From Chara braunii (lineage: Eukaryota > Streptophyta > Charophyceae > Charales > Characeae): a stretch of DNA of 52,164 bases. Under the pieces are notes generated by a model that had not been told where the DNA came from, ran no database searches, and worked only from the letters and a program-made list of their open reading frames with translations. Shown here one piece after another: positions 21,487-32,548 of the stretch. Location of the stretch: positions 6,759-58,922 of the forward strand of contig BFEA01001203.1 in NCBI GenBank assembly GCA_003427395.1, in the 5' to 3' direction. A program made the translations under genes and the position numbers. Positions within the stretch are counted from its first letter, which is position 1. Each line of letters starts with the position of its first letter.

Positions 21487-22587
21487 ATGCGCGAAAACGA
21501 TGAAATTGATAACTCTTGGGTTGTCCCCTTACATTATCGATGTCATCTAAACGCCAAAATTTGTGCGTCAACCGCTATTTACCGCTATATGTTCAAATAT
21601 ATTATGAAAGGTCCAGATCGATCCATGGTCGGCGAGATGACTGATGCTAATGATGAAATTCAAACATTCCCAGACATGCGGACAATCGGTGCAACCGAAG
21701 CATGTTGGAAAAATTTTGAATTTTCTCTTTCCGAACGATATCCTGCCGTTTCCGCATTACCTGTGCACACTGAAAATAAACAATTAGATTATTTTCGACC
21801 GAGAGATGCACAACGTATAAGAAATCAATTATTACTAGAAACTGAACTTACCGCGTGGTTCAAATGGAACACTATACATTTTAATATTCCTCATGGAACA
21901 AAACTTTTATATAAAGACATGATCCAATGTTTTCGATACGATAAAATAGAAAAAAAATGGATATTGGGACGGCGAATAACAAACGCAATTGGACGAATGC
22001 ACACCATTCACCCCAATTCAGGTGACACTTTTTTTCTTTGGATGCTTCTCCTCTCACCTCACTCCCGAGGAGCCACGTCTTTTCCACAACTTCGAACTGT
22101 CGATAATATGATTCATTCGACATATCAATCAGCATGTCGTGCACCTGGCCTGCTGAATGATAACACTCAATTTGATGTTGTCTTACAAGATGCAATCTTT
22201 ACTGCTTCTTCTGCGATGGTTGGCGATTTATTTGTCCGCATCCTTTTGCATTGTGCACCGACCGATCCTACCGAGTTGTTTGAAACACATTGGCAGCAAA
22301 TGATGGACGATTTCCAAAGAGATTTCCATATTGTGTATATCCATCTTGCCCTCATCAGAACCATGCTCCTCCTCGATATTGATAATCGTCTACAAAAAAA
22401 AGGAAAACAACTCGAAGACATTAGTCTTACTCGCCCGCCAGGCGATGACGAAAACACTGCCAATGCTTTGGAGGAAAGACCCCGCAAACATAATGTACCT
22501 CAAATTATTGATAATGAAACCTCCTATAATAAAATAACACTCGAAGCAACGTTACAGACAAATTTGCCATGCCTCCGCCCATCCTAA
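21487..22587 (+). pseudogene. Helitron Rep Y2 region and pre-helicase linker
   Basis: The longest intact stretch of the Helitron: about 366 codons open from 21487 to a TAA at 22585-22587. Residues near 34-38 read Y-M-F-K-Y, keeping the two tyrosines (21586 and 21598) spaced Y-x3-Y that form the covalent DNA link in Y2 Rep proteins. This is followed by I-M-K-G-P-D-R. Further conserved stretches include F-S-L-S-E-R-Y-P, L-R-T-V-D-N, and P-T-E-L-F at the C-terminal part. The reading frame continues past the TAA straight into the helicase, so the stop is a lesion, not the natural end. The leading ATG is internal to the ancestral protein. Confidence 0.82.
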
Positions 22588-23960
22588 CATGCTATCTTCC
22601 TTCGAGTTGCGAACGTTGCTGACAATGGAGACCCGTTTTGCCTCTTCGTTGATGCTCCTGCGGGGACAGGAAAAACCTTCTGTTTCAATACCATTCTCGT
22701 ACATGTTCGAAACCAAAACTCTATTGCGCTTGTTGTAGCATCAAGTGGCATCGCAGCAACGCTCTTGCATGGTTGTCAAACATTCCATTCCCGATTTAAA
22801 GCACCTCTTACCCCGCCTACAACCTCTACACTCGATATTCCAATAGAATTCAAAACAATCTACACGTGCCCGACTAATACGAATGATAAGTGTTATGATT
22901 TGGGACGAAGGACCAATGATACACAAATTTCATATCCAAGCACTCGATCGAACCCTTCGCGACATATGCTCCTCAAACTCGGTTTTAAGTAGCAAAATTA
23001 TTGTTATCGTAGAAGATTTCCGACAGATTCTTCCTGTGATTATAATAGGAACACGTGCGCGAACTGTAGACGCATGTATAAAATCGTCGACGCTTTGGCA
23101 ACATTTTGAAATTATGCATTATCGAAAAATATGTGCGTGCTCACCCAAATCAACACACGTCAAGGCCGTGAATATGCTGAAAGGCTCCTCACACTTGAAA
23201 ATAGTGACATACCACCCACTCTCAATGTTGAACCTCGAGTGATCGAACTCCCGCCCCATCTTTGTCTTTACGAAGGAATACAACGACTTATTGCTTGGAC
23301 ATTTCCGTATTTACAAACAAACTCCTGCGGACCCGCTCTGGCTTGCTGAAAGTATAATCCTAGTACAAAAAAATAAAACAATATCTACACTAAATTCGAT
23401 TATTATCGATCAGTTCCCTACAGAATTTATAACATACCTCAGTGTTGATTCGCGTCTACCCAATGAAAATAACCCAGATGTACCCATCGACGCGCTCAAT
23501 ACAATTGACATCCCCTCCCTTCCTCCTCATGTGCTCCGTGTTACAGCAGGTGCTCCAGTTATCCTCTTACGAAACATTGCCATGCGAAACGGGCTATGCA
23601 ACGGTACATGGTTAATAATTGATTCCATCACAAATTATAGACTTCTGCACGTACGCATTCTTCCTTCACTCTAATCTGTTCTCCTCCCACGAATTATCCT
23701 CACAGTAATAGATCAAGCTAGCCCTTTTCCTTGGCAAAAACGTCAATTCCCTATTCGACCCGCTTTCGCAATCCCCATAAATAAATCGCAAGGCCAATCC
23801 ATTAAACACGCTGGTATTGATCTCCAACAAACACCCTTCGCGCACGGTCAACTTTATGTCGCTGCATCGAGGGTATGTGACTCATCTCACATTCGCTTCT
23901 CTCTCCCTACAAAGAATAACCCAACAAGTAATATAATCTATAAAAAAAAATTCTCTTCAA
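22588..23960 (+). pseudogene. Helitron PIF1-like helicase domain
   Basis: Walker A reads D-A-P-A-G-T-G-K-T at 22651-22677, then S-S-G-I-A-A-T-L-L and T-F-H-S-R-F-K. After a frame change near 22880 the Walker B region reads I-W-D-E-G-P-M, with A-L-D-R-T-L-R-D and F-R-Q-I-L-P-V. Later frames supply L-P-P-H-V-L-R, P-V-I-L-L-R-N and G-L-C-N-G-T (about 23520-23610), then R-P-A-F-A-I-P-I-N-K-S-Q-G-Q-S and H-G-Q-L-Y-V-A-A-S-R-V (23755-23875). This covers the 5'-to-3' helicase used to unwind the element during rolling-circle transposition. At least three frame changes and several stops disable it. Confidence 0.85.
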
Positions 23961-24028
23961 TTTCATTTCCTGACTTTGAACTGTACTTCGCTTTTTGGCT
24001 GCCATTCAGGTCTTCCCCATAATACACC

Positions 24029-24230
24029 GCAACCAAAAAAATTAAGGTCGTCATCGTCTGCAAGTCTCCCTCCCAAACATGCAACTATATCTGCATCGAC
24101 TCTACGACACCATCTACATGATCGACACCGCAACCAAAAAAATTAAGGCCATCATCGTCTGTAAGTCTCCCTCCCGAACCTCCAACCACATCTGCATCGA
24201 CATCTACGACCGCATCTACATTATCGGCTA
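24029..24230. repeat. 99-bp tandem duplication
   Basis: CGCAACCAAAAAAATTAAGG occurs at 24029 and 24128. Both are followed by CATCGTCTG-AAGTCTCCCTCCC and ACATCTGCATCGAC. Two units, the second slightly extended. Confidence 0.8.
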
Positions 24231-24410
24231 TAGTATCCAAATCTTTGCATCCTGCCACCGTTTCCATCTCCGCTCCCACTTCTCTCGCCGCAACTGCTGC
24301 CCAGCCGCAAACATCACTACCGGTTTTATCACAAATCACTCTCGCCCCAATAACCCCCTACGTCCCTCGCACCTCCCCACCCCTCTTCAACCAATACACA
24401 ATCCGGTCCT

Positions 24411-25043
24411 TTGACAGCCTCGGCAATTGTCCACCTTGTCCAGTCATTCTTTGTTGCTCATTTTTCAGAAATACTCCGAGTCTCCACACAACCAACTACT
24501 TCCACCTCTCCACAAACTGCCCCGCCGACTGCCTTCGTCAGATGGGACGACTGGCTCCGATTACTAAATAAAGGTAATATTGAACACATCATCACCCAGA
24601 TACTTTGGGAAGATTTCCTGGTGACTGATCACGCTGCGTTCTCTGCACATCTGTATGATTTCTTTTCCGTATATAGACACAACCGAATGCAATTATTGCA
24701 ATGCCCTGAACCCTCCATCGACATCAACATCCAATTCCAACACGCTAAAATATTCCTCCTTAAACTTATCAACGATGACTACAACCGTACTCACTCCCCC
24801 AGAACGCCTCGACCGCAATACCAATACGACCGTATCACAACTGCGCATCATAAGCATTCTTTCATTGCAACCGCTCCACCACCGCACCAATCCCCGTTGC
24901 AGCCCCATGCAACTCATGAGGCCGACCCACTTTGGTGGCTTCCTTTTCAACCATGGGGCGCCACAAGAGCCGCTGCACTCCTTCACGACTTACTCGCATC
25001 ACGCCACACCTGCCACATCTACAATATCCCCCACACACCATGA
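24411..25043 (+). pseudogene. Unrecognised ORF fragment downstream of Helitron helicase
   Basis: About 210 codons open to a TGA at 25041-25043, but with no ATG in the first 120 codons, so it is truncated or an exon. The middle looks protein-like (W-D-D-W-L-R-L-L-N-K, then D-H-A-A-F-S-A-H-L-Y-D-F-F, then A-K-I-F-L-L-K-L-I). The flanks are Pro/Thr/His-rich low complexity. It follows the helicase on the same strand and could be an accessory Helitron frame or host sequence captured by it. No family is recognised. Confidence 0.3.
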
Positions 25044-25513
25044 ACAGGGGAATATCTGAACGACCTCATACTCATCCACCATCGTGAAACACAACGCCCC
25101 CTCCTTGTGCATACACTACTCCCTTTTCCAAGCAAACGCCAAACACAGAAGATAAGAGCACCGAAGATAGAGCGCACCCGGCCACAAAACATATCGAATT
25201 CTCCATATAGGACTTCCCCTATTTCCAAACTATAAATCAGTTGTTCTTTCTTCACACTTCTTCCATGTTGATATGCTATTCCCTGTTCAACGCATGTCCA
25301 TAAATTCTTCCTCTTTGACATCTTTTCTCTCAAAATACAAAAAACATGATTCCCCTTTCACGTAACACAAAAAAACTGATATTCCATTCACACACCATAT
25401 GTCCTGACTTTTCCATTTCGCTTTGCTTCTCCCCCTTCCTCCTGCTCATTGCCTATAAATGAATTGTTCATGTTCCTATTTTTTTACCTCAAGCTCACAA
25501 CACACAAAATGTT

Positions 25514-25530
25514 CTCTCTGCGCCGCAGAG
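25514..25530 (+). other. Possible Helitron 3'-end hairpin
   Basis: CTCTGCGCCGCAGAG is a 7-bp stem with one-base loop, downstream of the Rep/helicase and before the next element. Helitron 3' ends usually carry such a hairpin about 10 nt before CTRR. Here the following bases read GGTCCACTTGTATAG, with CTTG rather than CTRR, so this is only a candidate. Confidence 0.2.
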
Positions 25531-26589
25531 GGTCCACTTGTATAGTTAAAGAGAGTTGCCTGACAAACCGTAGCAAGAGAGGGAGAAACGGACAACAAAA
25601 GATCGGTTGTGACAAACTGTTTCATCGGAGTTTCACCGACCCACGAATCCCCCACAGAGGGGGTCATGGGCGGCCAAGGTCTCGACCACGTAACTTTGCG
25701 GCAACGTGTGACGAACCACTTCCCAACCCCGTGCCATCTTTCGTACCCTTTCTTTTACTTGTATCATACCAACCCCAGGAAAACCCCGTTTTAAGTTCTT
25801 GCTTTCGGGTGCCGCATTTTCCTTTTTGAGAGCTTTTTCGACTGCTGAGTTCTGTTTTTCTTCTTGCAAAGTCGAAAAATACATGGGAATTTACATGCTC
25901 CTTAGCGAACGCACTGGGAATTTCGGGATAAGCGAAACTTCGACGTGTCCTTTTTGGGTGTGTGAAGGTTCTTGGGCGCGTCGGGGAAAACTCTCGAAAT
26001 TTCGCGTGAATACAAATAGGCGTAGGATTTTCTTTTCCCTCGTCGTTTTTTCGCGCGCGGATATGGTGATTTCAATTTTGAATTAGGATAGAGGCAAACT
26101 GTAACTGTTTCGGTGCCTTTTTCCCTCTTTTTTTGTTGACGGTGCCACGCATGTAGAGGCTTTTTCCTCTCTGTCCCCCGCATCGCTCCCTCCCTCGCTC
26201 CCTTTCCTCCTCCCTCCTCTTTCTCTCTCACCGTAACTGTTTCTTCCTCTCTCCCCCTCCTCCGTCTTGCTGTTTGCGCGCCCATTTCCCTTTCTTGATC
26301 GTCTGACTCTTGGACCCGTCTTGCGCCGTCTCTCGCGCCTTTTCTCTTCTCACCCTCTGAGTCTGGCGTACGACTCCTAGTCGATCCCCCGATAACTCCC
26401 GCTCGCCAATCAAGTGCGTGGATCGATAGGACCTTCCTATCGCGCGACGAATCTGATTGGTTGAACCTTGAGTTCTGAGGGATCAACATGGCGTTCTCGG
26501 AGCGCTCTTCTCAAAGTCTTCTCCTCCTTCTCCCCCTACACCCCCGCCTTCCCGTCGTTCTCTCCCCCTTCTATCTCCTATGTCGCAAC

Positions 26590-26596
26590 TATAAAA
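26590..26596 (+). promoter_or_regulatory. TATA box, 5' LTR promoter
   Basis: TATAAAA in the context GTCGCAACTATAAAACCCGC, about 880 bp into the LTR, preceded by a CT-rich region. Conserved at 37584 in the 3' LTR. Likely directs the genomic RNA. Confidence 0.55.
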
Positions 26597-27603
26597 CCCG
26601 CAAGCGCGCCTGCAAAGCTCTCTTACGTTCTCGACTCTCAAGCCAGCTTCCGGGAAGCAGTGGCCAGGCAGAGTGTTTGAAGCGATTCAGAAAGTCCTAT
26701 CATGTTGACGATAAACTAGCCGGTTGCGCGCTGGATCCCCACGACGGACTGTGGGATCTGGGTGAACCGCGTCGAGTTTACGACAGCGGGGTGACGATCG
26801 CAGTGGTGGGAGTTAGCACGAGATGGCCGGGATCGTCGGTGCGGGTATGACGATCGATGTTGAGTTGATTGGCCCGGGGCCATATTGGAATTAACGGCGA
26901 ATGCGCCTTTGTTGCGGATTGTTATCTTTGGCGTGAGTGTACGGCGGTGACGTCGAACTTTTCTCCTCCTGGATCGTGTCATCTTCTATTTTGGACTTTC
27001 TTTCCCTCGACTCTCTCTCTCTCTCTCTTTCTTTTCGAAAGACGATACGTCTGAATGATTGTCCCTCTCTTCAATGGGAATAAGTCGGCATCCTGTTTCT
27101 GTGTGAAAGAACTTCTTCCGGAACTCTTCCATTAGTTTCCTGGGTAATCCTCCTACGCAAGGATCCCGTCTACTTGTCTTGTGAACGGTGGATGCGTGTG
27201 TACCGTGCAATGCGATCCATCTTTTCCTGTGAAAGTCTCATTTTCNCACCTTCCACAGTGAATNCATGTATANAGATGCNTGACTTTTCGGATTGATTAG
27301 ANGAGTGTCNTCGGGATTTTGTTCGAGAATACAAGAGTGTTTAGATCTATAGTTCNGAACGCACTGCGCATGCCATCTGCCTTATGCGGCACGACGTCAG
27401 CAGCCACGNCACCATGCGACCTTGAGAAACAAGGCGCCGNAAACCAATNTTGTGTTGAACTNAGTCGCGGGTCNNTCCCTTAGCCCTATGCATGATGAAG
27501 CTNATGTGTGTCTGCTCCCTCGTNTGTCAAGAAGGATAGATTGAGGGTCGCATGAATGATTTTTGTNCTTAATGACNTCTCTGGATATATGTGATTGATT
27601 GAT

Positions 27604-28143
27604 ATGTGGACTGACAAGCACCNTGCGATTGGGCGCCAGCCTCCCGTATCTNCCATCCCAACGCGACNTTTTCCCTANGGTGAGGAAANGACACGTGTAT
27701 GTGAGTGGGACGTACGAGAAGCCGTCGCACAAATCGGCGGGCANTATTNCTTCCCTCNNGCCAACCGTTGTTCTGGGTTCGTAGANGCCGGATTTGTCAT
27801 TATCGATACGCANTTTCCACCCTACTCGATATTGTTGCNGTTTAACGAGNTGATCGTCATTCCGTGGACGGCAGTGGCGCCCCATTGGCCCCGCACTCTG
27901 TGCACGGAGTGCCAGCGTTTCGATCGCTACGAAGCGAAGGGCTTCCACTACCGAATACGGAGTGAGGACGAGCATAAGGAAAGAGTCACTCGGCTGAGAC
28001 CATCCACGTCGGATTCGGAGCTGACCAGCGAACGACGACGAGATCTGATACGGAAACGAGACACGCGAAGCGTGCCAGAGCCTTTCCGTTCTAAACGACG
28101 GGCTGTAGCCCGATGGGAAGCCCGACAATACTTTCTGGATTGA
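27604..28143 (+). CDS. LTR-encoded ORF of ~179 aa (5' LTR copy)
   Basis: An ATG at 27604 opens about 179 codons to a TGA at 28141-28143 inside the LTR, interrupted only by ambiguous Ns. The predicted protein has an aromatic/Pro-rich middle (P-P-Y-S-I-L-L, P-W-T-A-V-A-P-H-W-P), one C-x2-C (L-C-T-E-C-Q-R-F) and a strongly basic C-terminus (E-R-R-R-D-L-I-R-K-R, then R-S-K-R-R-A-V-A-R). The same frame is open in the 3' LTR. No family is recognised. If real, it would lie in the leader (after the TATA box) of the 5' LTR transcript, or at its far 3' end. It could also be chance. Confidence 0.35.
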   Translation: MWTDKHXAIGRQPPVSXIPTRXFPXGEEXTRVCEWDVREAVAQIGGXYXFPXANRCSGFVXAGFVIIDTXFPPYSILLXFNEXIVIPWTAVAPHWPRTLCTECQRFDRYEAKGFHYRIRSEDEHKERVTRLRPSTSDSELTSERRRDLIRKRDTRSVPEPFRSKRRAVARWEARQYFLD

Positions 28144-28362
28144 ATTTGGATCGTTCTGTTTTTGCGCCATGTCCGCGCGCGCATTCCGCGACGCGCGAAA
28201 CTAATCGACTTGCTTCATCGGACCATCACGGGGGATTTCAGTTCCATCTGTGTCCCCACACTCAATTTTCAAAAATCCTTGGCACACCCAATCTTGCTGT
28301 TTTTCTGGGCCTCTTCCGCACATCTCACACTCCGAATGAAAGACAGCACACGGGCGTGAGGT

Positions 28363-28374
28363 TGGTATCGGAGC
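28363..28374 (+). other. Primer-binding site, initiator tRNA-Met type
   Basis: TGGTATCGGAGC immediately after the 5' LTR; 11 of 12 bases match the usual plant tRNA-iMet PBS. The same variant is present in element 1. Confidence 0.85.
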
Positions 28375-28498
28375 CGACACGTTTCGGTTCTGATGATAGT
28401 AAGCCGAACTGGCGAGAGGTAGGAGAGACCCTCAACTAGCTCGTCGAGATCGCCCCGTAACCAGGTCCCTGTCTAGTGTGGCTGTACCAGCAGTACCA

Positions 28499-29840
28499 AT
28501 GGTGGACGGTAGTAGGGTGATCGTTAGCATCCCAGCCCCTTTTCCCTTCTTCCCTAACCATACCCATCCCGAGGCTTGGCTGGAAGCTGTCGAAGCTCAA
28601 AACTACAGCGCAACCGATCTTCCCCGTGTTCTGATATTACTACTTCGCAACACATCACATGACTGGTTTAGAAAACATACGTGGGTAGATTGGGATACTT
28701 TCAAGCGAGCATTCTTGGCTCGATTCGATACGGTTAGTGAAGATGCCGCCTGGTATGTACTCAAAAATCGACCCCAAGGACCAGGGGAATTATTGCCCGA
28801 TTTTGTCGATCGATTTCAAACCACGCTGGATAAATCCGGGCGAGACGAGAATTCCGCTCGAGACTTGTTTATTGATCACCTTCGAAGTCCGACCTTGAAA
28901 GGGAAACTGCAGAAAAAGGTTCCGCCGAAAACAACCCAGTTTATCGGCTATCATCACTAAGGCGTTGGAGCTAGACTTGGCTGATACAAAAAAATATATC
29001 AGTCAGGGAGACGAGGACATTACAGCTATCATAAGGGATGTAACGGCTAAAAGGCGATCATGGCTACAAGCAGTCGAACGATTTTATCCCCGCCCCGACC
29101 ATGATCTTCCCGGCGGGATTGTTTCCGATATCCCGACTGTTTCTCCTCCATCTCCCCTGGTGAATCAATCGATCGCAGCCGCTAGAAGCGGAACTTCATC
29201 TGAACCTCTCTCGAAGACCGTAACTAATCTACACCTTGCCCAGATGATCCATACGGCTATTACCAAGCAGTCCGAATGGGTGAACAACTTGATCCTAATG
29301 CAGGTCGCTCATATGGAGCGTATGGAACAGATAATGAACAGGCTCATTAAGCCTAACCCAGCTCCTGCTCGACCTGCCCCTGCATCGTTCCCACTCTTAC
29401 CTGCCCCACCTGCTCCAGGGTTCGCGCCTCAGTTCCCTCATCTAGCTAATTCAATAGGGAAGATCGAATGCTTTAACTGCAAGCAGCCCGGGCATTTCGC
29501 CCGAGACTGTTCGCAGCCGAAACGTAATCAGCCTCCCCCTGATGCGGCCCCAGTCGCCCTTAATCAAGGACGAGTGGCCGCTCTGATGGACACGGACCAG
29601 GGAGGAGGGCTCATAGCGTATGCTCCAGAACAGCCTTCCTCTTCGGCGATAATAGTGTCGACCTCAGGAGCCTCTTCCTCTGACGCTGCTGACGCGGCGA
29701 TAATAGCGTCGACCTCAGGAGCCCCTCGAGTATCTCCATCTTGCCGGAATGATCGGAGCGATCCGATCGGCCCAAGATTATCTCGAATGGGTCGATCGCG
29801 GGTCCAATCCTGGACCACAGTTTCGGACAGGGGATATTGA
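28499..29840 (+). pseudogene. gag of element 2
   Basis: ATG at 28499 (M-V-D-G-S-R-V) in frame 2. The N-terminal part has a retrotransposon gag look: P-E-A-W-L-E-A-V-E, then H-D-W-F-R-K, F-K-R-A-F-L-A-R-F, L-P-D-F-V-D-R-F-Q-T-T-L, L-F-I-D-H-L. A TAA at 28958 ends this frame, while frame 3 picks up the homologous sequence at about 28940 (A-L-E-L-D-L-A-D), so a one-base shift separates the halves. The C-terminal half is Pro/Ala-rich and holds one CCHC knuckle, C-x2-C-x4-H-x4-C (C-F-N-C ... H-F-A-R-D-C, 29470-29512). It would form the capsid and bind RNA. The start matches by position the ATG of element 1 gag. The single shift could be a lesion or an assembly error. Confidence 0.82.
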
Positions 29841-30654
29841 TGTACTGAAAACGCTCAAGCAATTAGATATTCGCGTCCCTATCCCAGTAGGGCATCTGCT
29901 CACCATATCTGAAGCGGCGAACGATAAACTTTTACAACACTGCCAGGAAAATCAAAAGCGTTTCACCTATCAGCGCATATAACGAATGTTGAAGAAGAAA
30001 GAAGAAAGCGAGGAAGTCATACCCCCTGAGCCTGACACGAAAAAGCCGGAACCTGAAGCCGAACGTATAGCTGCGATCTCTTTAGCACAAAAAGATCACT
30101 TCGTACGAGCTCGGCCGGTGCTATGGAAAAGTGCGGAATGTGACTGTGAAGTGTGGGGCAAACCGTTTAATGCCCTTATTGACACAGGGGCTTTTGCCGT
30201 GGCTATATCATTGGATACTGTCAAAAAGACGGGACGACTGGGATCCATTCTTCCTCAATCTCGCAAAGACAATTATGTCTCTGCCGACGAGGAAGCAATG
30301 AACATCGTAGGCATTATTGAGAATGTGGCCGTAAAAGTTGGACGAGTACACGTCCTTGTTAACGTGCTCGTAATAGATGTACATTCCTATTCTGTGTTGT
30401 TGGGATTACCTTGGGCGATGGCGGTGGGCGCACGTCTGCATTTAGATTCGAAGCAACTAGTGCTCACACAAACTGGAGGAAAACCTCAAGCTGTTCCTTT
30501 GCGAGTTTCCACCCGAGCGATGAAACGGGTCTCCAACCCGGCCCAAATAGGGATGATCCGATACATTGATCCCGAGGAGTGCTCCCCCTCACGCCTCGGG
30601 GATGGAATCAGGGAGCGAGAATACGAAGAAGAGATGCCCAGTGAAGAGGAATGA
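29749..30654 (+). pseudogene. Aspartic protease region of element 2
   Basis: Frame 1. A leader segment (29749-29979) contains I-P-V-G-H-L-L-T-I-S, also conserved in element 1 (I-P-L-P-I-G-H-L-L). A TAA interrupts the frame at 29980-29982. The retropepsin core follows: W-K-S-A-E-C-D, then N-A-L-I-D-T-G-A with the catalytic D-T-G at about 30179, and Y-S-V-L-L-G-L-P-W at about 30390. The frame stops at 30652-30654, but homologous sequence continues in the same frame past further stops to 30996 (L-E-P-P-R-T-L-Y-E-G, shared with element 1). The protease would process Gag-Pol. The leader overlaps the 3' end of gag in another frame, consistent with gag-pol frameshifting, though decay obscures this. 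Confidence 0.8.
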
Positions 30655-31018
30655 AAACATTTGCTTGAACTTTTCGAACACGAAACCCCTGAAGAATTTC
30701 GAGTGTGCCCCGACATAGCTCGAAGTTTCCACGTGGATTCTGAAGACAGTGCATTCACACCTCTAACAACCCAGGTCAGTCCTTAAGTCCTCCTCGGGGA
30801 ACCCATATTGCAAGTTTCCGACCTGGCTGATGATTTGGAACCCCCTCGCACATTGTACGAGGGAACTCTTTCCTTACGAACGCGTTATCAACAAACGGAA
30901 CAGTATTTGGATGTCTCTGTTTTTTCGCCCAGATCATTACTAACGACAGAAGCCACCATTGCCTTGATTAAACAAGAGACGGGAGCGACCGGTTGATTGG
31001 ATCGATATCCCCCTTAAG

Positions 31019-32548
31019 ATGTCCAAAGAATCAACGATCACCCTCCCGAGTCACGTTCCCGCGGAACTAAGAAAGTCGTTAATCCATGTGTTAAATGGTT
31101 ACGCAGATGTATTGAGCGTGCACGATAATGACATCGGCCTGACGAATGTGATCGAGCATGCTATTCTCACGAGAGACCACCCACCCATTAGTTGTGTTCC
31201 TTATCGATATTCGCCAGCTCATCGAGCGGCCGCTTTTCAGCGGATTAAGGAGTTCGAAGCTAATGGATGGATCGAACTCGCTATAGGACCATGGTCTTTC
31301 CCTATAGTAATCATACCTAAAAACGCCAGAGGGATTCGCATCTGCATTGATTATCGAAAGCTGAATGATATCACGATTAAAGATGTGTATCCCCTCCCCC
31401 AGATTGATGAGTTGTTGGATGCGATTGGGAGTGCTCGATTTTTCAGCAAGTTTGATGTTCGCCATGGGTTCCATCATCTTTTTGTTCGAGAAGAAGATCG
31501 TCCGAAAACGGCGTTTGTGCTTTTCGAGGGTACATGGCAGTGGATTCGATGTCCGATGGGTATCTGCAACGCCCCTGCGACTTTTCAGCGGGCCATGAAC
31601 ATAGCTTTTCAGAATTTCGTACGGAAGACTCGCCTGGCGCAGAGCATCATCAACTACTGCGTGATTGTGTACATGGATGACATCCTGGTGTATTCGAGCT
31701 CCTACGAGGGACACGTGCAGCACATCGAGTGGGCACTGCATGCGTTACGAGATGCAGGTTTCAAGGTGGCGCTTGAGAAGTGTCAAATTTTCCTCACCAC
31801 CATTTCTTTCCTGGGGCACGTGGTGACAGACAAGGGATTCCAACCGGAGCCGCAAAAGGTGGCAGCTGTCAGGGACGGGCCAGTGCCTACCACTATCACG
31901 CAAGTTCGCGCCTTTCTGGGCCTAGCCTCGTATTACCGAACATTTATCAAAGGCTTCGCGGCGATTGCGGGACCCCTCACAAATCTCCTGCGCAAGGATC
32001 AACCGTTGATCTGGACGCCGAAGTGCGATCAAGCGTTTTTCAAACTCAAGGCTGCTCTCATTTCGGCTTCGGTCCTTATAAGACCGGATCCCAAAAAGCC
32101 TTTTGTTCTTATCACCGACTGGCAGCCTGAGGCGATTTTGGCGATCCTTGCCCAGGTGGGACCAATCGGACTCGAGAATGTGGTGGAGTATGCGTCCAAA
32201 TCAGTACCCGCCTGCAAGCGCAACTACGGCTCTCCGACGGGAGAATGCTATGCGGCTCTCTCGGGAATCAGTCACTTTCGTGCTTACCTGTACGGGCAAA
32301 AATTCACCCTGGTGACTGATCATGAGCCCCTGTTGGCTCTGAAGAAGTCGAAGGATTACTCGGGCATGATTGAATGATGGGCAATGGTGTTGCATAGCAT
32401 GAACTTTGACATCCGCCATCGGAAGCACGAGAGGCACGGGAATGCGGACGGACTGACACGACTACACCGGCCTGAAAAAGTTCCGAAGAATGAGGAGGTA
32501 ATTCCGTGGAACGAGCCCGAACAGGAGATTGGACCTCGGTACGGCTAA
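31019..32548 (+). pseudogene. Reverse transcriptase and RNase H of element 2
   Basis: Frame 2 from an ATG at 31019 (internal to the ancestral polyprotein). [37 protein letters not shown], and the catalytic box Y-M-D-D at 31670-31681. Then F-L-G-H-V-V and F-L-G-L-A-S-Y-Y-R (connection). RNase H: V-L-I-T-D-W at about 32106, E-C-Y-A-A-L, and V-T-D-H-E-P-L. A TGA at 32375-32377 falls inside the RNase H tail, in a spot where relatives have Arg or Trp-adjacent sequence. The frame then continues with D-I-R-H-R-K-H-E-R-H-G-N-A-D-G-L-T-R, which is conserved in Ty3 RNase H, so the TGA is a lesion. Copies the RNA genome into cDNA in the particle. Confidence 0.92.

Larger units (their letters stand above)
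19650..23960 (+). mobile_element. Helitron relic (Rep/helicase)
   Basis: The plus strand carries, in the right order but with many frame breaks, the segments of a Helitron Rep-helicase protein: Helitron-like N-terminal domain, HUH Rep nuclease, Y2 tyrosines, and a PIF1-family helicase from Walker A to the C-terminal S-R-V motif. Helitrons transpose as rolling-circle DNA elements. The element's ends are not certain; a possible 3' hairpin is at 25514-25530. The left limit is set by the first protein-like peptide at about 19657. Confidence 0.85.
25707..28362 (+). repeat. 5' LTR of element 2
   Basis: Begins TGTGACGAACCACTTCCCAA and ends CGGGCGTGAGGT next to the PBS. Matches 36681-39358. The ends resemble those of the LTR family at 3495-5949 and 47884-50272, so the two families are related. 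Contains scattered single Ns (27246 to about 27850). Confidence 0.9.

Noticed and set aside
26716-26982. Short Arg-rich minus frame repeated at 37710-37976
   Set aside because: Conserved only because the two LTRs are near-identical; no motif and no promoter on that strand.
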